DNA of 60,000 nucleotides from positions 14,351,001-14,411,000 of the forward strand of contig OX485807.1 of the NCBI GenBank assembly GCA_950295325.1. The letters are read 5' to 3'. A model generated the notes under the pieces. The model did no database searches, was not told the DNA's origin, and was given only the letters and a program-made list of their open reading frames with translations. This document shows, one piece after another, positions 45,431-56,835 of this stretch (within the stretch, counting starts at the first letter, position 1; every line of letters begins with the position of its first letter). Source of the stretch: Polytrichum commune (Eukaryota > Streptophyta > Polytrichopsida > Polytrichales > Polytrichaceae). Made by a program: the position numbers and the translations under genes.

Positions 45431-45889
45431 ATCCCGTCGAGTCAGATCTTCGGTTAGAATCTGGAATACTCCGGTCGTTGCGGTCCTAGGATATAATCCG
45501 GATATCTCTGTGTGACCTGCCAAGACGGATTCGGCCAATCCAGATTGGTTGTGAGGGAATATCCGGATCCCAATCTTATAAGGGACGTCTCCACCAAAAG
45601 AAACCACCTATTCTAAGAGGGTAGAACGTAGAGGGGTACATATGAATCAGAGGGGTGAGTAAGTATTATAATTAGGACCTAAGGATACAATCCGGAGAGG
45701 CAAACTCCGGAAGAAGAAGAGTGTCCAAAAGACCGAAAATCCGGAAACTGGGGTTTCCGGAAATTCGGCTAAGGAGTAGAAGGTAAGCGGGTACGGAGAG
45801 TCTAAACCTCCTACATTTCACAGAATCCCTGGACGATACCAGGGTCATCCGGACAAATCCAGATTAGGCACTTAAAAACGCCAATCCGG

Positions 45890-47462
45890 ATGTTGTGGTG
45901 TTCGCGTGGTCCCAGACACTGTCCCAAGGCCCCCACGGTGCCATTTTGCAAGCCCGAGGACGGGAACTACGACGGACCCCCCGCGTACATCAAAAGCAAG
46001 CTAGTGTACCTCCGCCCGTGGCTTCGGCGCTTCTTGCAGGTCGCCCTATCTAAGTGGTGGGTGATCGTGTGGAGCTCCATGAAGTCCGAGAACACCCAGG
46101 CGGTCGTGGTGTTCATCTTCAAGGGACTCCAACCGCCCTGCTTGGTCCTAGGACAGGAGTCTTGTAAAACATTATACACCCCCGAGGGCAGGGTTGTGAA
46201 GAAACCCAACAACCCCGCCGTAAACCAATTTCTTAAGGTCTTGAAGCCAGTCGTATGGGACCAACATCCCAACATGGTCGGCTGCCCCTACGACGTTCGC
46301 CCCACCCGTGACAACACGTTGATGGTGGACGACAGCGCTTCCAAGAACATTTTGAACCCGACCTCCAACTTCATAGTTTGCCCTACGTGGACGGTCGAGA
46401 AGGTCCGAGACCGCTTTTTGTTAGACCTACTTAAGTACCTTCAAACGCTCGTGGGGAGCGGACTGCCCGTGCCCCGGTTCCTTAGTTGTAATCCGATAGG
46501 CGAGAGATACATGGATCCGAGGGACTATATGTACAGAGAGTTGTACTCTCACGCAAAATATAATAAACTCATTTGAGATACTACATGGTGTGCCATTTTG
46601 TGTGATATATTATGCCCCGAATGTATATCAATATTCACATGCTCCTCCCTCCCCCCCTTCCCTTGGGTTTTGGCATCAGCGTTTGGAGCCCTCGATCGAG
46701 GTCATCAGTGAATCAAACTTGGGGAGCTTCTTCTACGAGACCGTTTACAATGCCGTGTCCACCATCGACTACTCCAAGGAGCCTATTGACGCCGGCGTCG
46801 TCGATAGCCCCCCACCCAAGCAAATCTTCCGGCGATCTCCGTCCCCGTCGCCGCTCAAGGGCATAGATCGCAAATGCGTCCGGGCGTCCCCCTCTCGGCC
46901 CGGCGGCAATATTGCACCTCAACGGCGGCTACGGATGGACGCTCGGCCTACGAAGAGTGGCACCCTTCCTATTCCTTTGCGGGACACCTTGCCCTTCCTC
47001 GCCAACTCCGATACGAACGCCCCCGGTGACAAGGTGAATCCCCCCCCCCCCCCCCCCCCCCGTAAAGCCTAAACCGCGCATCACAATCATTTTGTACTAA
47101 ACAAAGGAATGTGTGACATGTTTGTGTCTTCCTCCCTAAACTAACACATGTGTTCTTGCATTGACGCGTTGCAGGTTGCTCCCACCCGTAAACCTATGCG
47201 GTCTAGTGCGTCCATCAAGTTGGAGCGTTTCTACTCCATGACTAGAAATGCTAGACAATCCACTTCATCGTATTCAAATTCTTCATCGTATAATTCGGGC
47301 GGCCGACGGAATCCAAAATGTGTTATGGAGGGCGGTCACCCCAACAATGGCTATAGTCACGGGGCGGAGATTTTCAGGAATGTTGAAGCAATGCGAGCAA
47401 AAGAAGCCGCAGCAAAAGAAAAAGATGCAAAAGAAAAAAAGACAGTCTTCGAGGCTAGATAG
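45890..47462 (+). pseudogene. FCP1/NIF-like HAD phosphatase fragment with C-terminal tail
   Basis: The first exon (45.9 to about 46.54 kb) matches the order of FCP1/NIF domains: LRPWLRRFL, VIVWSSMKSENTQ (motif II region), FLKVLKPVVW, NTLMVDDSASKNILNP (the DD of motif IV) and NPIGERYM. The N-terminal catalytic DxDxT/DxNG motif is absent because the CCGGA element abuts the 5' side, so the fragment is truncated and probably inactive. Later exons: 46680-47033 (after GGCATCAG; donor GTGAAT followed by a ~20-C run) and 47175-47462 (after TTGCAG; ends TAG), both phase 0, encoding a P/S/R-rich tail and a lysine/glutamate-rich helix. The junction between exon 1 and 46680 is unclear. Nuclear CTD-phosphatase-like ancestry is inferred. 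Confidence 0.5.
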
Positions 47463-47499
47463 GCCATAGTAGGCGTAGGGTTTTGGACCATAGGCAACA

Positions 47500-47850
47500 T
47501 CATTTTGGGTCGCACTATCCAATGGATGTGTGGTGTTAGCATGCTATGCATTTTACATGCCATACTTTGTATGTTTTATTTGCAATAATATAAGTGTCAC
47601 ATGATTTCCCCTTCAATATGGACTAAGGTTTGGATTGCCCTACCTAAACCATCACAAATATGAGTTTGGAATATTTTGTATGCAATATTATATTGGTCAA
47701 CATATTTCCCCTTCAACATGATCTATGGTTTGGATTGCCCTACCTAAACCATATTCATACAAGCTCTCATATTTTGTGTGCAATAATATGAATGTTTTAA
47801 GATTTCCCCTTCAATTTGGTCTAAGGTTTGGATTGCCCACCCTAAACCAT
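47500..47850. repeat. Diverged palindrome copies, ~100-bp period
   Basis: A half-site TTTTGGGTCGCAC lies near 47,506. GTTTGGATTGCC..ACCTAAAC follows at 47,628-47,649 and 47,728-47,749 and a variant at 47,826-47,847 (CACCCTAAAC). Outer arms keep GTTTGGRT/AYCYAAAC while the centre has decayed. The spacer TTTCCCCTTCAAYWTGRTCT is shared, so these are tandem units downstream of the phosphatase-like gene. Confidence 0.65.
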
Positions 47851-48283
47851 GACACATATGAGTTATTAATGGGGTTCTTGGTCTAAACACCCGCTTCAAA
47901 GTGTTCGCATCTTACAACTTTCTCCAATATGTGTTCCATTTATCCTTGTTCTTATTTCTATGAATATCTCAAAATGCCCAAAAAGTCTCAATTTAACGAA
48001 TATAGTGTTACATGTTCCTATTGTTATTCTAAGCCCACCTACAACTTTAAGTCTAAATCTACATAGTCTTGAGTTATTGAGAGTTTAGAGCGTTGCAATA
48101 TGGATCAAAGCATTATCAATGCATTATGGATCTAATATTGTTTTTTTGTGTAAAAATAATACGACTTTGAAGTCACCAATTTGGTCTATGTCGTACCAGC
48201 ACATGGCACCCATGCATATGAATTATGAGTTGGTAAGATATGACTTAATAGGATGTGTACTTGGTTTAAGCAAGTTTGTAGTG
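47851..48283. other. No gene seen
   Basis: AT-rich spacer without recognised features. Confidence 0.5.
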
Positions 48284-48286
48284 TGA

Positions 48287-48813
48287 GGGCCGCTTTACAC
48301 CTAGAGGCTAGGCCAATTTGTTGTGTAAGAGGCTTGAAATCCTCACTTGTGATTGGCCAAAAGGCTGAAATCGGCCCCAACCCCTTTACACCTACAGGCC
48401 GGGGCGATTTAGTGGTATGAATTTTTTAATCAAAAAATGCATGATATGACACTGCCCGAGCTCATTAAATTGGGTGCACCCAAAATGGAAGGCCAATTCT
48501 TGACCTCGGGGACGATGTCAGATTTCAATTTTTTTTTTAAAAGAATTCGATTTTTTAGCAAATCTTATCCATTGGATTATGTGGAAATTTGAATGGCTCT
48601 ATGCTAAATTATGCTAGATCCGTTGGATTATGCTAGATTTATTGAATCGGCCTAGCTTCTTGACCTAAGACCTTTTACATATGGGAAAATTGGCCCCCAT
48701 TATAATCTTATTACAATGTGTAGGTGAGGCCAGCCTCCAACCCAAAAGGGGCTTAAATTTCATGCAATCGGCCTCAAGGGGAATTGGCCCGGCCTCTACG
48801 TATAAAGCGGCCC
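48287..48813. mobile_element. Tourist/Harbinger-like MITE (GGGCCGCTTTA ends)
   Basis: The left end GGGCCGCTTTACACCTAGAGGC is mirrored by GCCTCTACGTATAAAGCGGCCC at the right. GGCC-rich subterminal repeats (GGCCAATT, GGCCGGG) occur inside both ends. Flanks are TGA and TAA, so the 3-bp duplication is imperfect or eroded. 527 bp, no ORF of note. Confidence 0.7.
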
Positions 48814-48816
48814 TAA

Positions 48817-49310
48817 CTCTTGTCTTACTTCCGCAATATCACATACTAATCTTTTATCTTCACCCGTGCAATGTACACCCATGATATATTGACGAACAAG
48901 TGTGTTGGTTGGTAGATAAGTAGGTCAACATGTCACCACATGTCGCTCGCTTAGGAAAACCCTAAGCTTATTGCACAAGAGATGTGAAATTAGTATGAAT
49001 CTATATATTATTTGATACACTTCAGTTATTGACGGCAATGGTGCATATATGAGCACTGACATAACTTTGTTCACTTGCGATGTTGGGTGATGGCCCGAGT
49101 CCAACGTTGACAAGTTGGACAAACAGTCCAACACATTGATTCATATGCATGCGTGCAATGGGCTAGGACATCATGGGCCCAAACTACACTAATTATTTGT
49201 TTTGGTGTGGCATTAGAATTGGTGTGTCATGTTAATTAGAGTAGTCATTTGTGACTTGTCATATAGGACCAAGTGTCATTTGACACCCTCTCTAGCAGAG
49301 CCCTACATCG
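48817..49310. other. No gene seen
   Basis: Unassigned sequence with chance ORFs. Confidence 0.5.
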
Positions 49311-49313
49311 GGC

Positions 49314-49675
49314 GCCCATACCCATGCCCATGCCCATACCCACCCATGCCCATGGGTTTTGGGTGGGCATGGGTGCAATATTATTGTTCATGGGCGGGCA
49401 TGGGTGGGCATGGCTGCGCTATTATTGTTCATGGGCGGGCATGGGTGGGCATGGGTGGGGCATAATTACACAATTACACAATTACACAATTACACAATAC
49501 ACATTACATAAATTTTGAATACATGGGCGCAATTTGAATAGCATGGGTGGGCATGGGTGGGCACATGTCATGCTATGTGTGGGCATGGGTGGGCATGGGT
49601 GCGCACATGTCATGCTATGGGTGGGCATGGGTGGGCATAGGTCGTTGCTGATGGGCATGGTCTGGGTATGGGTGC
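49314..49675. repeat. GGGCATGGGTGG repeat field
   Basis: Opens with the C-rich strand (CCCATACCCATGCCCATG), flips at about 49,352 to GGGTTTTGGGTGGGCATGGG, then gives many GGGCATGGGT units interrupted by an ACAATTACACAATTACAC tract at about 49,465-49,500. The flip makes a hairpin; the G-rich part has repeated GGG triplets. Confidence 0.85.
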
Positions 49676-49845
49676 AATTAGAAAGGAAAATGTTGGGCTC
49701 TGCTCTCTAGTTGCCACACAATGATTACAAGACACGTAACACGAGCCGATGATGATTCACATCGTGAGTCGCACTATGGTAATTTTGCCTAATTCGGTTA
49801 CTTCCCTTAATCACACACCTAAATACGTGGTTAGTTGTACCTAAA

Positions 49846-50095
49846 TAGTACGTGGTTAGTTGTGGCTCCAAGAATGGAAACCTAAAAAGATGTGTTTAAA
49901 AGAAATTGGACTCCGTGTTCAAAATATGATAACCATTATAGGCTCAATAGTCAACATGATTGGGAAGGAGGGCCTATATTACCAAATTGATAATGAAAAG
50001 ATATTCACACGAGCTCTGAGAATTACGAGGAAAGTGTTTACAACCTCAACACGGATTGGTAACCATCACATGTTTCATATCCTAGGATAAGTTGG
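49846..50095 (-). repeat. Family A copy, inverted
   Basis: Contains AAAGAAATTGGACTCCGTGT, ATAGGCTCAATAGTCAACAT and GAATTACGAGGAAAGTGTTT, the reverse orientation of the family A core plus a flank shared with 54.6 kb. Confidence 0.55.
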
Positions 50096-50099
50096 CTAG

Positions 50100-51530
50100 T
50101 CGGGAAAAGTAACCATTTGAGACTCATCTACCTTAAAGTGGGTAGACAATGATTCATAGTGTGGGGCGCACTAAATCATTGTTGAGTGCAATGAATCTAC
50201 TATTAAATATTCTTTTAAAAGTTTTTGTGTTGGAAAATTTAAGTGTGAACTTTTACTATGAAGCACTTTAGATGGGGGTACACTAGGGAGGGTCCAAGAA
50301 AGTGGAGCATTCTTATTTGCCGCAAGGTGCAAATTGGATTGAAAGGCCTTTAGATGAGGGTCCAAGACCAAGAAGAGGCAAAGCAAGGTGTCTCCTACAT
50401 GACATCAATTTAGAGAGAAACATTAGTGTTGTGATCCAAGAAACAAAGCTCAAAAGAGTTATCCATAAAGTCCCTCAAATTCCTCAAAGAGGGACAAAAA
50501 GCGTGGATTTGATCCCACTTTGAGAAACCTTTCTATCAAGAGCTTTATTAAGTTTTATTAAGTAGCTCGTCGTGTACCAAAGCCTATTTTGAAAGTTGGG
50601 TGAAACTTTTGGGACCTCCTCGAACTTTGAAAATAGTTTAGGATCTAAAACAGGGTATGAGCTTGGGACTCGCTCTCGGGGGGGGGGGGGGTTGACTAGC
50701 TGAAAAGTAGAAATCATGTGAGAATAACTATAGGGTGCTTTTTATTCGTTGGCAAGATTAATTAGAGAAACTTTGGATCTATCATAGCCTACTTAATTTG
50801 CGAAACATGTAAATATTTATAATTTAGCATAAGGGGAAAACCCTCACTTTAGGTTTGAGGTAGAAAGAAATTAGTATGACAAAAATAATAAAGGATTTAA
50901 AATAAATAAATAGAATGAGTATATTCACATATGATACATGCAAAATGAATGAAAATTGAACATTAGGTTATGATGTGTACACTCTTCTTTTACCAATATA
51001 TAGCAATGTGGATATACGCCATGCCATATTGGAGTCTTAAGTTTGCCTTCGTACGGAACAAGTAAATTAGAATTTTATAAGTAATTTAGAATTATTTGAG
51101 ATAGTCTAGGTTCTCTTTTATTATTACCTATAGGGTGATGAATATTTGGTGAAGTTGTTTTTTTTTCCCCTACTTAAAGGGTTCCCTAAAATCCAAATGA
51201 GGAGGTGAATAGCCCCCATGAAAACACCCTTTGTACGCAGATGGTTACATTACACAAGAGGGAGTGATCCGCCCGAGGACTCGCTGTCCTAAATCCTAGA
51301 ATCTGACTATGCAAGGCTAGCTTGGGCCCACCCATCCCAGCATGACACTCTTTGTGTGTGGTAATTTAAGCATAAGGAAAACTTGGGTGACTTTGTGTTA
51401 ATTCTCATGAGCTGAGGGTTTGGGACTAAACCCATGATTTCATCTGCTTTACTTTACAAATAACTGTAAAGGAAAGGAGAGCTCATGTTTTAAAGAACCA
51501 TTTTGAAAGGTAGGGTCCAAGGAGGGTGGG
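50100..51530. other. No gene seen; G run
   Basis: A run of about 13 G lies at 50,679-50,692. A few 70-77-codon frames show no motif. Nothing supported. Confidence 0.5.
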
Positions 51531-51532
51531 GT

Positions 51533-51780
51533 TCAAGGGTTTACTCTTCCAAACCTTGTAGGAGCCGTTCCAGGTTTTTGATCTTCATTGTTCATCTGCC
51601 AAGTAAGCTTACCGACCCAAGTTTGCCCTAACTCCAACGCCTTCCTGCAAGCTTCCCTACTTACAAGCTTTGTCTTCAAGAACAATCCTGGAAGGCGAGC
51701 AGCGCACTCATCAGCAATTGCAAGTCTAAGTTTGTTCCTCTGATCTATATCTTCCACGAGGTGAGCTTCTGGCGGCGTGC
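51533..51780 (-). CDS. Possible 3'-terminal exon, unidentified
   Basis: From about 51,780 downward the minus strand reads coherently: ...PPEAHLVEDIDQRNKLR, then LAIADECAARLPGLFLKTKL, a helical stretch REACRKALELGQTWVGKLTW, and ends VNP then TGA at 51,533. Amino-acid composition is mixed and protein-like, unlike neighbouring AT-driven frames. An in-frame TGA lies just upstream, so if real it must start at a splice acceptor near 51,780 or at the internal ATG at 51,757. No family recognised. Confidence 0.35.
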
Positions 51781-52084
51781 TCTTTCATTCAATCCTGCAT
51801 CTTTTTCTTGGTGGAGTTAGACTAATACTCTTTGTGAGTGATAAGCTATGGTGAGGTTCAGGTTGCCTAGTGCTTGTGGTTCTTTTCCATTTTGGTGGAA
51901 GCCTTCTTGTGTTTGGCTTGTATCTCTCCATCTGGTGCTTCATAAGCTCCTAGGGTTAAATTAAAGTTAGCTTGTTCTGGCAGGCAGGTGAGGATTTCTG
52001 CTCTGAGGTATGTTAGGTTGTGCTTCAGTGTCCCTGATTTTGAATAAGCTTGAAGGAGACAACCTTGTCTTTCTAATTTTCCCT

Positions 52085-52500
52085 CCGGAAAATTTATGTG
52101 GTTACAATAGGTTTTGCCCAACATACTCCGTGTGAAGTTCGCTTCCAAACGAGGCCACCCTTTGACAGGAGGCAGTAGCACTTGATCTATAGCGTACAAT
52201 CTTTGTGGTTGTAATAGATTTTGTCCAGTACGATTCGTGTGGAAGTGTGGATTGACTTAAGGCAGTTGGATTCAGGAGCAGATTTGCTGTTGATATAAGT
52301 TCGCTTCCAGAAGAGAGCACCTCTGACAGGAGGTAGGAGCACTTGATCCATAGTGTACAATCTGTGTGATTGCAATAGGTTTTGCTCAAGATGCTCCATG
52401 TAGAAGTGTGGATTGACTTAAGGCAGTTGGATTCAGGAGCAAAAGTTCTGTTGATACAGTTCCCTTCCAAAAGATACCACCTGTGACAGGTGATAGTAAT
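52085..52500. repeat. Tandem ~161-bp repeat upstream of the small gene
   Basis: GTACAATCT.TGTG.TTG.AATAG starts at 52,194 and 52,355. Each unit continues through GAAGTGTGGATTGACTTAAG, GCAGTTGGATTCAGGAGC, TTCGCTTCCA-type and CTGACAGGAGGTAG sequence. A shortened first unit occupies about 52,090-52,190. Minus-strand ORFs across it are repeat by-products. Confidence 0.85.
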
Positions 52501-52920
52501 ACTAAGTGGCCCATACCTTGGCTTTGTAAACCCTACATACGAGCTCAGTCTATGCCCAAAGGGGTGAATTGTCTTTCATTCACTGGTTGGCGTCACCTCT
52601 CTCTTTTTCTTTCTCTCTCTCTCATATAGTTCTCAATTTGTGTGGATAAGTTGACCTAATTTGAGGATTTACAAATCTTAATATAAAAGTGATGCCGTTT
52701 GTTGAGGTGTGTAGTGGATTTGGTGCTAACTTGAGAACAGGAGCTCTTAACCAACGAACCCTAAATCTGACGTGTTTTGCATTTGTTTGCAGTTGGGTTT
52801 CGTAGTGGCAGCTGAAATTGGGTGAAGGATTGCTTGTAAGAGGCGAGCGAATAATTGAGAGAGAAGAGAAAAAGGGGAAGGTTGTGAGGCTGTCACTCTT
52901 TTCTAGTGGATTTTATCGAA

Positions 52921-53310
52921 ATGCCTAGCGCTTCAACCTTGTTTGTGAACTGCACGGATAAGGTTTTTGAGTTGAAGGAGGGAAATGCAGGGGTCTTTCG
53001 AAACGTTGCTACCTTACAATCGATAAACGAACCGACCAAAAACAAGTTCAAAATAAATTTAGACCCGAATGCCACATACCGTGAGTACGTGGTGGCAACT
53101 GGGATGACAGGTGAAAAGGTTCTGGTGACCTCGGACGAGTGTTATGACAGTGTGACGATCAAAATCGTGAAGAAAGACGATGTGTACGTGGCCGAAACTT
53201 ATCCAAGAGGCAGCAAATCACCCAAAGGAGGAAAAGAAGCAAATGAGCAATTCAAGTTACAGAATCTCTGGAATTGGTTGAGGAAGCTCACAGGTGGGAA
53301 CAAGAGTTGA
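52921..53310 (+). CDS. Small unknown-function protein, 129 aa, apparently intact
   Basis: ATG 52,921 (MPSASTLFVNCTDKVF) to TGA 53,308-53,310. It is preferred over the GTG upstream because this is a eukaryotic context and ATG follows ATCGAA. The chain is soluble, beta-rich looking, with NLDPNATYREYVVATG and TSDECYDSVTIKIV, then a basic/glycine linker (PRGSKSPKGGKE) and a tryptophan-rich end (LQNLWNWLRKLTGG). It recalls small uncharacterised bryophyte-type proteins from memory; no function is claimed. Upstream, TTTGTTTGCAG at 52,782-52,793 could be an acceptor of a 5'UTR intron, and TCTCTC runs at 52,600-52,622 suit a plant leader. Codon use is balanced and there are no stops or shifts, in contrast to the transposon genes. 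Confidence 0.7.
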   Translation: MPSASTLFVNCTDKVFELKEGNAGVFRNVATLQSINEPTKNKFKINLDPNATYREYVVATGMTGEKVLVTSDECYDSVTIKIVKKDDVYVAETYPRGSKSPKGGKEANEQFKLQNLWNWLRKLTGGNKS

Positions 53311-53600
53311 CACAAACTTTTCAGAGGCTTGCTTAATACCCAGCTTGTTATGGAAACTGGGCATGAAAGCACAAAAGCCATGTTGGCTGCAATAAGCCTT
53401 GCCATTGACAAACAGTCCAACAGTCTGAATTAACACCAAGTAAAGAAAGGCGATGTGATCCACATCTCAACCTTCGCCATTGAGTAAAGAATGTCAACCT
53501 AAACAAGGTAATGGTCCATCTTCATCATTTAATCTCTGATGTTTTGAGGAAGCTGACAGGTGGGAACAGAAGTTGAAACAGACTTGTCAAGGTGCATTTA
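53278..53600 (+). repeat. 50-bp direct duplication of the small gene's 3' end
   Basis: TGAGGAAGCTCACAGGTGGG at 53,279 and TGAGGAAGCTGACAGGTGGG at 53,546, each followed by AACA.GAGTTGA.ACA.ACTT-type sequence. Both encode LRKLTGGN.S then TGA in the frame of the gene, about 267 bases apart. Possible relic of a second gene copy or alternative last exon. Confidence 0.7.
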
Positions 53601-53860
53601 CACAACCACATTCTTAGTGGTTGATGGATGTGATTTACTTTCTTTGGTTATATTTCTGAGGGATAAGGAAGGAATAGGTGTAGCAAAGATTACAGCCACA
53701 GCCATGAGTACTCTTACTTGCCCAACTACGATACAGGGTGTAGTAGTGAGTGGTTGCGATGATAGTTGTAAATTTCTTTCTTTTGCTCGATTTAGTTTTG
53801 AGTTACTATGTAGCACTGGGAAAAACCTTCAAGGCCAAAGCGTGGGAGATGATTTATAGA

Positions 53861-54575
53861 ATGTAATTACTCTATTAGACAAGGTTTCCACTAGATCTCA
53901 TATATTTATTGTCTCCACTCCACGGATTACACCAGTAGGAGGGACGCTCATTGAGGTCAAACGTACTCTTCAACTACATTGTAGTTGTCTGTAAATGAAA
54001 AAAAATTGTAGTTGTCAGCCTGAAGCCCAACTCAAGCACTGTAGTGGTTGTGTAAATGTGGCTGTTATAAATCTTTGTCATTGACAACAGTTCAGCCCAA
54101 AACACTACAATGGGATCCTGCACAGATGAAGGTTGATTCTTTTTCTTGACAAGATGAGTCTCTTTGAGTTGGAATTTGGAGGTGGTGGCAGGGCAGTGTT
54201 TGACACGAGGCAGGAGGGGTGCTGGAAAGGGTGGACATCTTCATGTGAGACATGACTTTTGCAAGTTGGTCACTTTCTTAGTACATGTTTTTAATTTGAG
54301 ATGCACAGATTGTTGAGGAACACAAGAAGTGCCCTGGATATTGAATTAGGCATGACAGAGGATGATGACATGATGATTTGTAAATGATTTTGTAAATTGT
54401 GTTTGTGATTGACTTTACTTCATTGTTGAATTCTACTCGTGTCACACATTCGTAAGCACCTGTTCATGTGTCATCATCACTCTGTGAACGTGTCTCATAT
54501 TTTTCTTAGTTTTAAGTATGATGAGCAGGCCTCATTTGCTCACTTATCTATATCAGACACGTATGAGTGAATAGG
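53861..54575. other. No gene seen
   Basis: 3' flank of the small gene; TTGTAGTTGTC occurs twice near 53,980-54,015. No ORF supported. Confidence 0.45.
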
Positions 54576-54800
54576 ACACACGTATTCCAAGGAGATTGGA
54601 CTACATGCTCAAAAGTAGGTAACTATTCTAGGCTCAATAGTCAATATGACCTTAAAAAATCAAAGTATTCTAGAAGTGAGAAGAATGAGAACCTTAACTT
54701 TGATAAGGAATAAGAAATTTGTACTGTATGAGATTTGAGAATTTCGAGAGAAATGATCACAGTCTCAACATGGTCTATGGATGAAAAAGTGCTCAATGAC
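54576..54800 (-). repeat. Family A copy, inverted
   Basis: CCAAGGAGATTGGACTACATGC, CTATTCTAGGCTCAATAGTC and GAGAATTTCGAGAGAAATGA match the 49.85 kb copy and the reverse of the family core. Confidence 0.55.
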
Positions 54801-56833
54801 TTTATCGTTGGAAAGTGAAAGTGGATTGTATATGTATGTAGTGAAGGTGTTTATCTCGTTGAATTGAAAAGCTTAGTGTAAATACATGAGTCCATTTTCT
54901 AGCCTACCATTAGTAAGTATATGTTTTTTTCCTTCTCTATAATTTTTTTGTATATAGAAGGTCTATTTTCATAGTCACCCACGAATGTCATTTAGGTTCC
55001 AATGAATGAGTCCAACCCTTGGGACACATGCCTAATCCCAAATAAACACAGAAGATTAAATCAAGGTCAACCACTAACATGGGCAAATCAAGAATTCCTT
55101 AGAACCAAGAATCTCTAGGAAAAATTAACCAAATTATGCCATGACACAACATGGCCAAATGAAGGCCAACTCATAACATGGCTAACTCAATTTACTTTGT
55201 GCCAAGGATCTTTAGAAAGACTTAGCCTTTCCTTCAAAATCATATACTCAAACAAAACGAGGATTGGCTTTGGCATGCTACCTACGTTAAAGTTTAGCTA
55301 TTTTTTTGAGGACTTTGGTGAAGGAGAATCCAATTTGGGGGAAGAAAAAAGAAAAAGGAAAAGGAAAAGGAAAGGAAACGTACTCACTTAAATATGGGAT
55401 GCATCAATGTGTTCAAGATTTAAGCACTTTGGTCTCTAATTATTTGAAAAATTAGGTTGATTTTTGTTGTTGAAATAAAATACTAGGCAATAGCCAAAAC
55501 ATTTGATTTTTGCTAGACCTACCCTTGAAGTAGCGTATGTAAGTTAATAGCAATCCCATCTTCCCTCCTGCTCACATTGCTACTATACATGGCTTCATCC
55601 CAAGTAACCCTTTATTAATGATACATGACTCTACATTATGCCCACATGAATCTCTGCGCTATGGTTGAAGCGCCAATAATGGACAGTTAAGCACTCTGCT
55701 TCAGTAGTTTAACTACATTGAGATCACATGAATGAGAGCATGTTTAATCTATGTAGAAATATGCAAAGTCACAAAATTCATTTAACTCTTACTACATTGA
55801 ATATGGTATATAATGTAGATTACAATGTAGAATTGCGCAATGCTATGACTTTTTACTATGAATATTAGATTTTACCAACATAACACAAATAGGTAGTGTG
55901 CACATTATAGAAAAAATAATGATGTAACCATGTAGCTTTAATTCCATGTAATTCCCAACATAAACCCACATTAATTATCATACTCATTGTAGTTTGAAAG
56001 GAGGGCACAAGTTGGGATGGGGTTTAGGGCGAGAATTTATGCTTTGAGCCAAACTAAACCTTTAATTGAGGTAAAAGACCCCAATTTTATGTAGTGGGAC
56101 CTAGATGGAATGCTTTAACAAAAATCAGGAGGTAGCTATCATGAACCAAAATTCCTCTAATCAAATGGGTTTGTTGATAAGATTTGGTCTGCATTCTTGA
56201 ATGTGACAAAAGACAAATTGCCAAAAAAATTGTCCGTCTCAAGATTGTCATAATCTTTGTCAATAGTGCATATTGTGTAGTAGGGACATGACAAGACTAG
56301 TCGTTAACTTTCCTACATGGTAAATACTAAGTCTTGTCAATAGACATGACTCAATTTAAAGAGCCAAAAATTGGAATTCATTTGAGTGGGGGGGTTTTTT
56401 TTTTTAGCAAGAAAACATATTGGTGTGGACCCCAAGGTTGTCAAGTGTACATTTAAAGAAGAAATGTTGGCATATGCTTATCGTCCAAACATTCCTAAAG
56501 TATTCATATGTTTTTTGTGGATTTATGTTGAACAATCTAAAACATAAAGATGTCAAGTTTAATGTATTCACTCATTCAACATCCAAAATGAATGAGCAGA
56601 TGGCAACCACATTCCAACTTGTGTGTTGACAAGAAGACAACTCTACTATCCCATAAGGGTAGGGCATGCTAATTCAACAACCATTGATCTTGCAGTATAA
56701 ATAGATATTGATTTTGAGGATGTCCATTGCTTTAACATAAGGCTCATGTGTTGGTTTTGATTTTAACATAAGAATCATTTACCAATAAACTTTAAATGCT
56801 CATAAATTTTGCATATATAAATCAAAGTTAACA
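54801..56833. other. 2 kb AT-rich, no gene seen
   Basis: A GAAAAG-type microsatellite lies at about 55,340-55,376 and a G/T homopolymer junction at 56,386-56,404. ORFs present are chance products. Confidence 0.5.
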
Positions 56834-56835
56834 TA

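Larger units (their letters stand above)
42300..45889 (+). mobile_element. CCGGA-rich retroelement-like insertion (gag-like, no pol seen)
   Basis: A block of distinct composition, rich in TCCGGA/ATCCGG in both coding and non-coding parts, separating the split gene from the phosphatase-like fragment. It holds a leader with a 40-bp imperfect duplication (about 42,331-42,409), the gag-like ORF (42,477-44,512), AATAAA near 44,796, and a 3' part with two diverged ~180-bp tandem units (44,968-45,150 and 45,248-45,430). No reverse transcriptase, integrase or clear LTR pair was found, so it would be non-autonomous. Left boundary uncertain (42,016-42,330); right boundary near 45,889. Confidence 0.55.
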
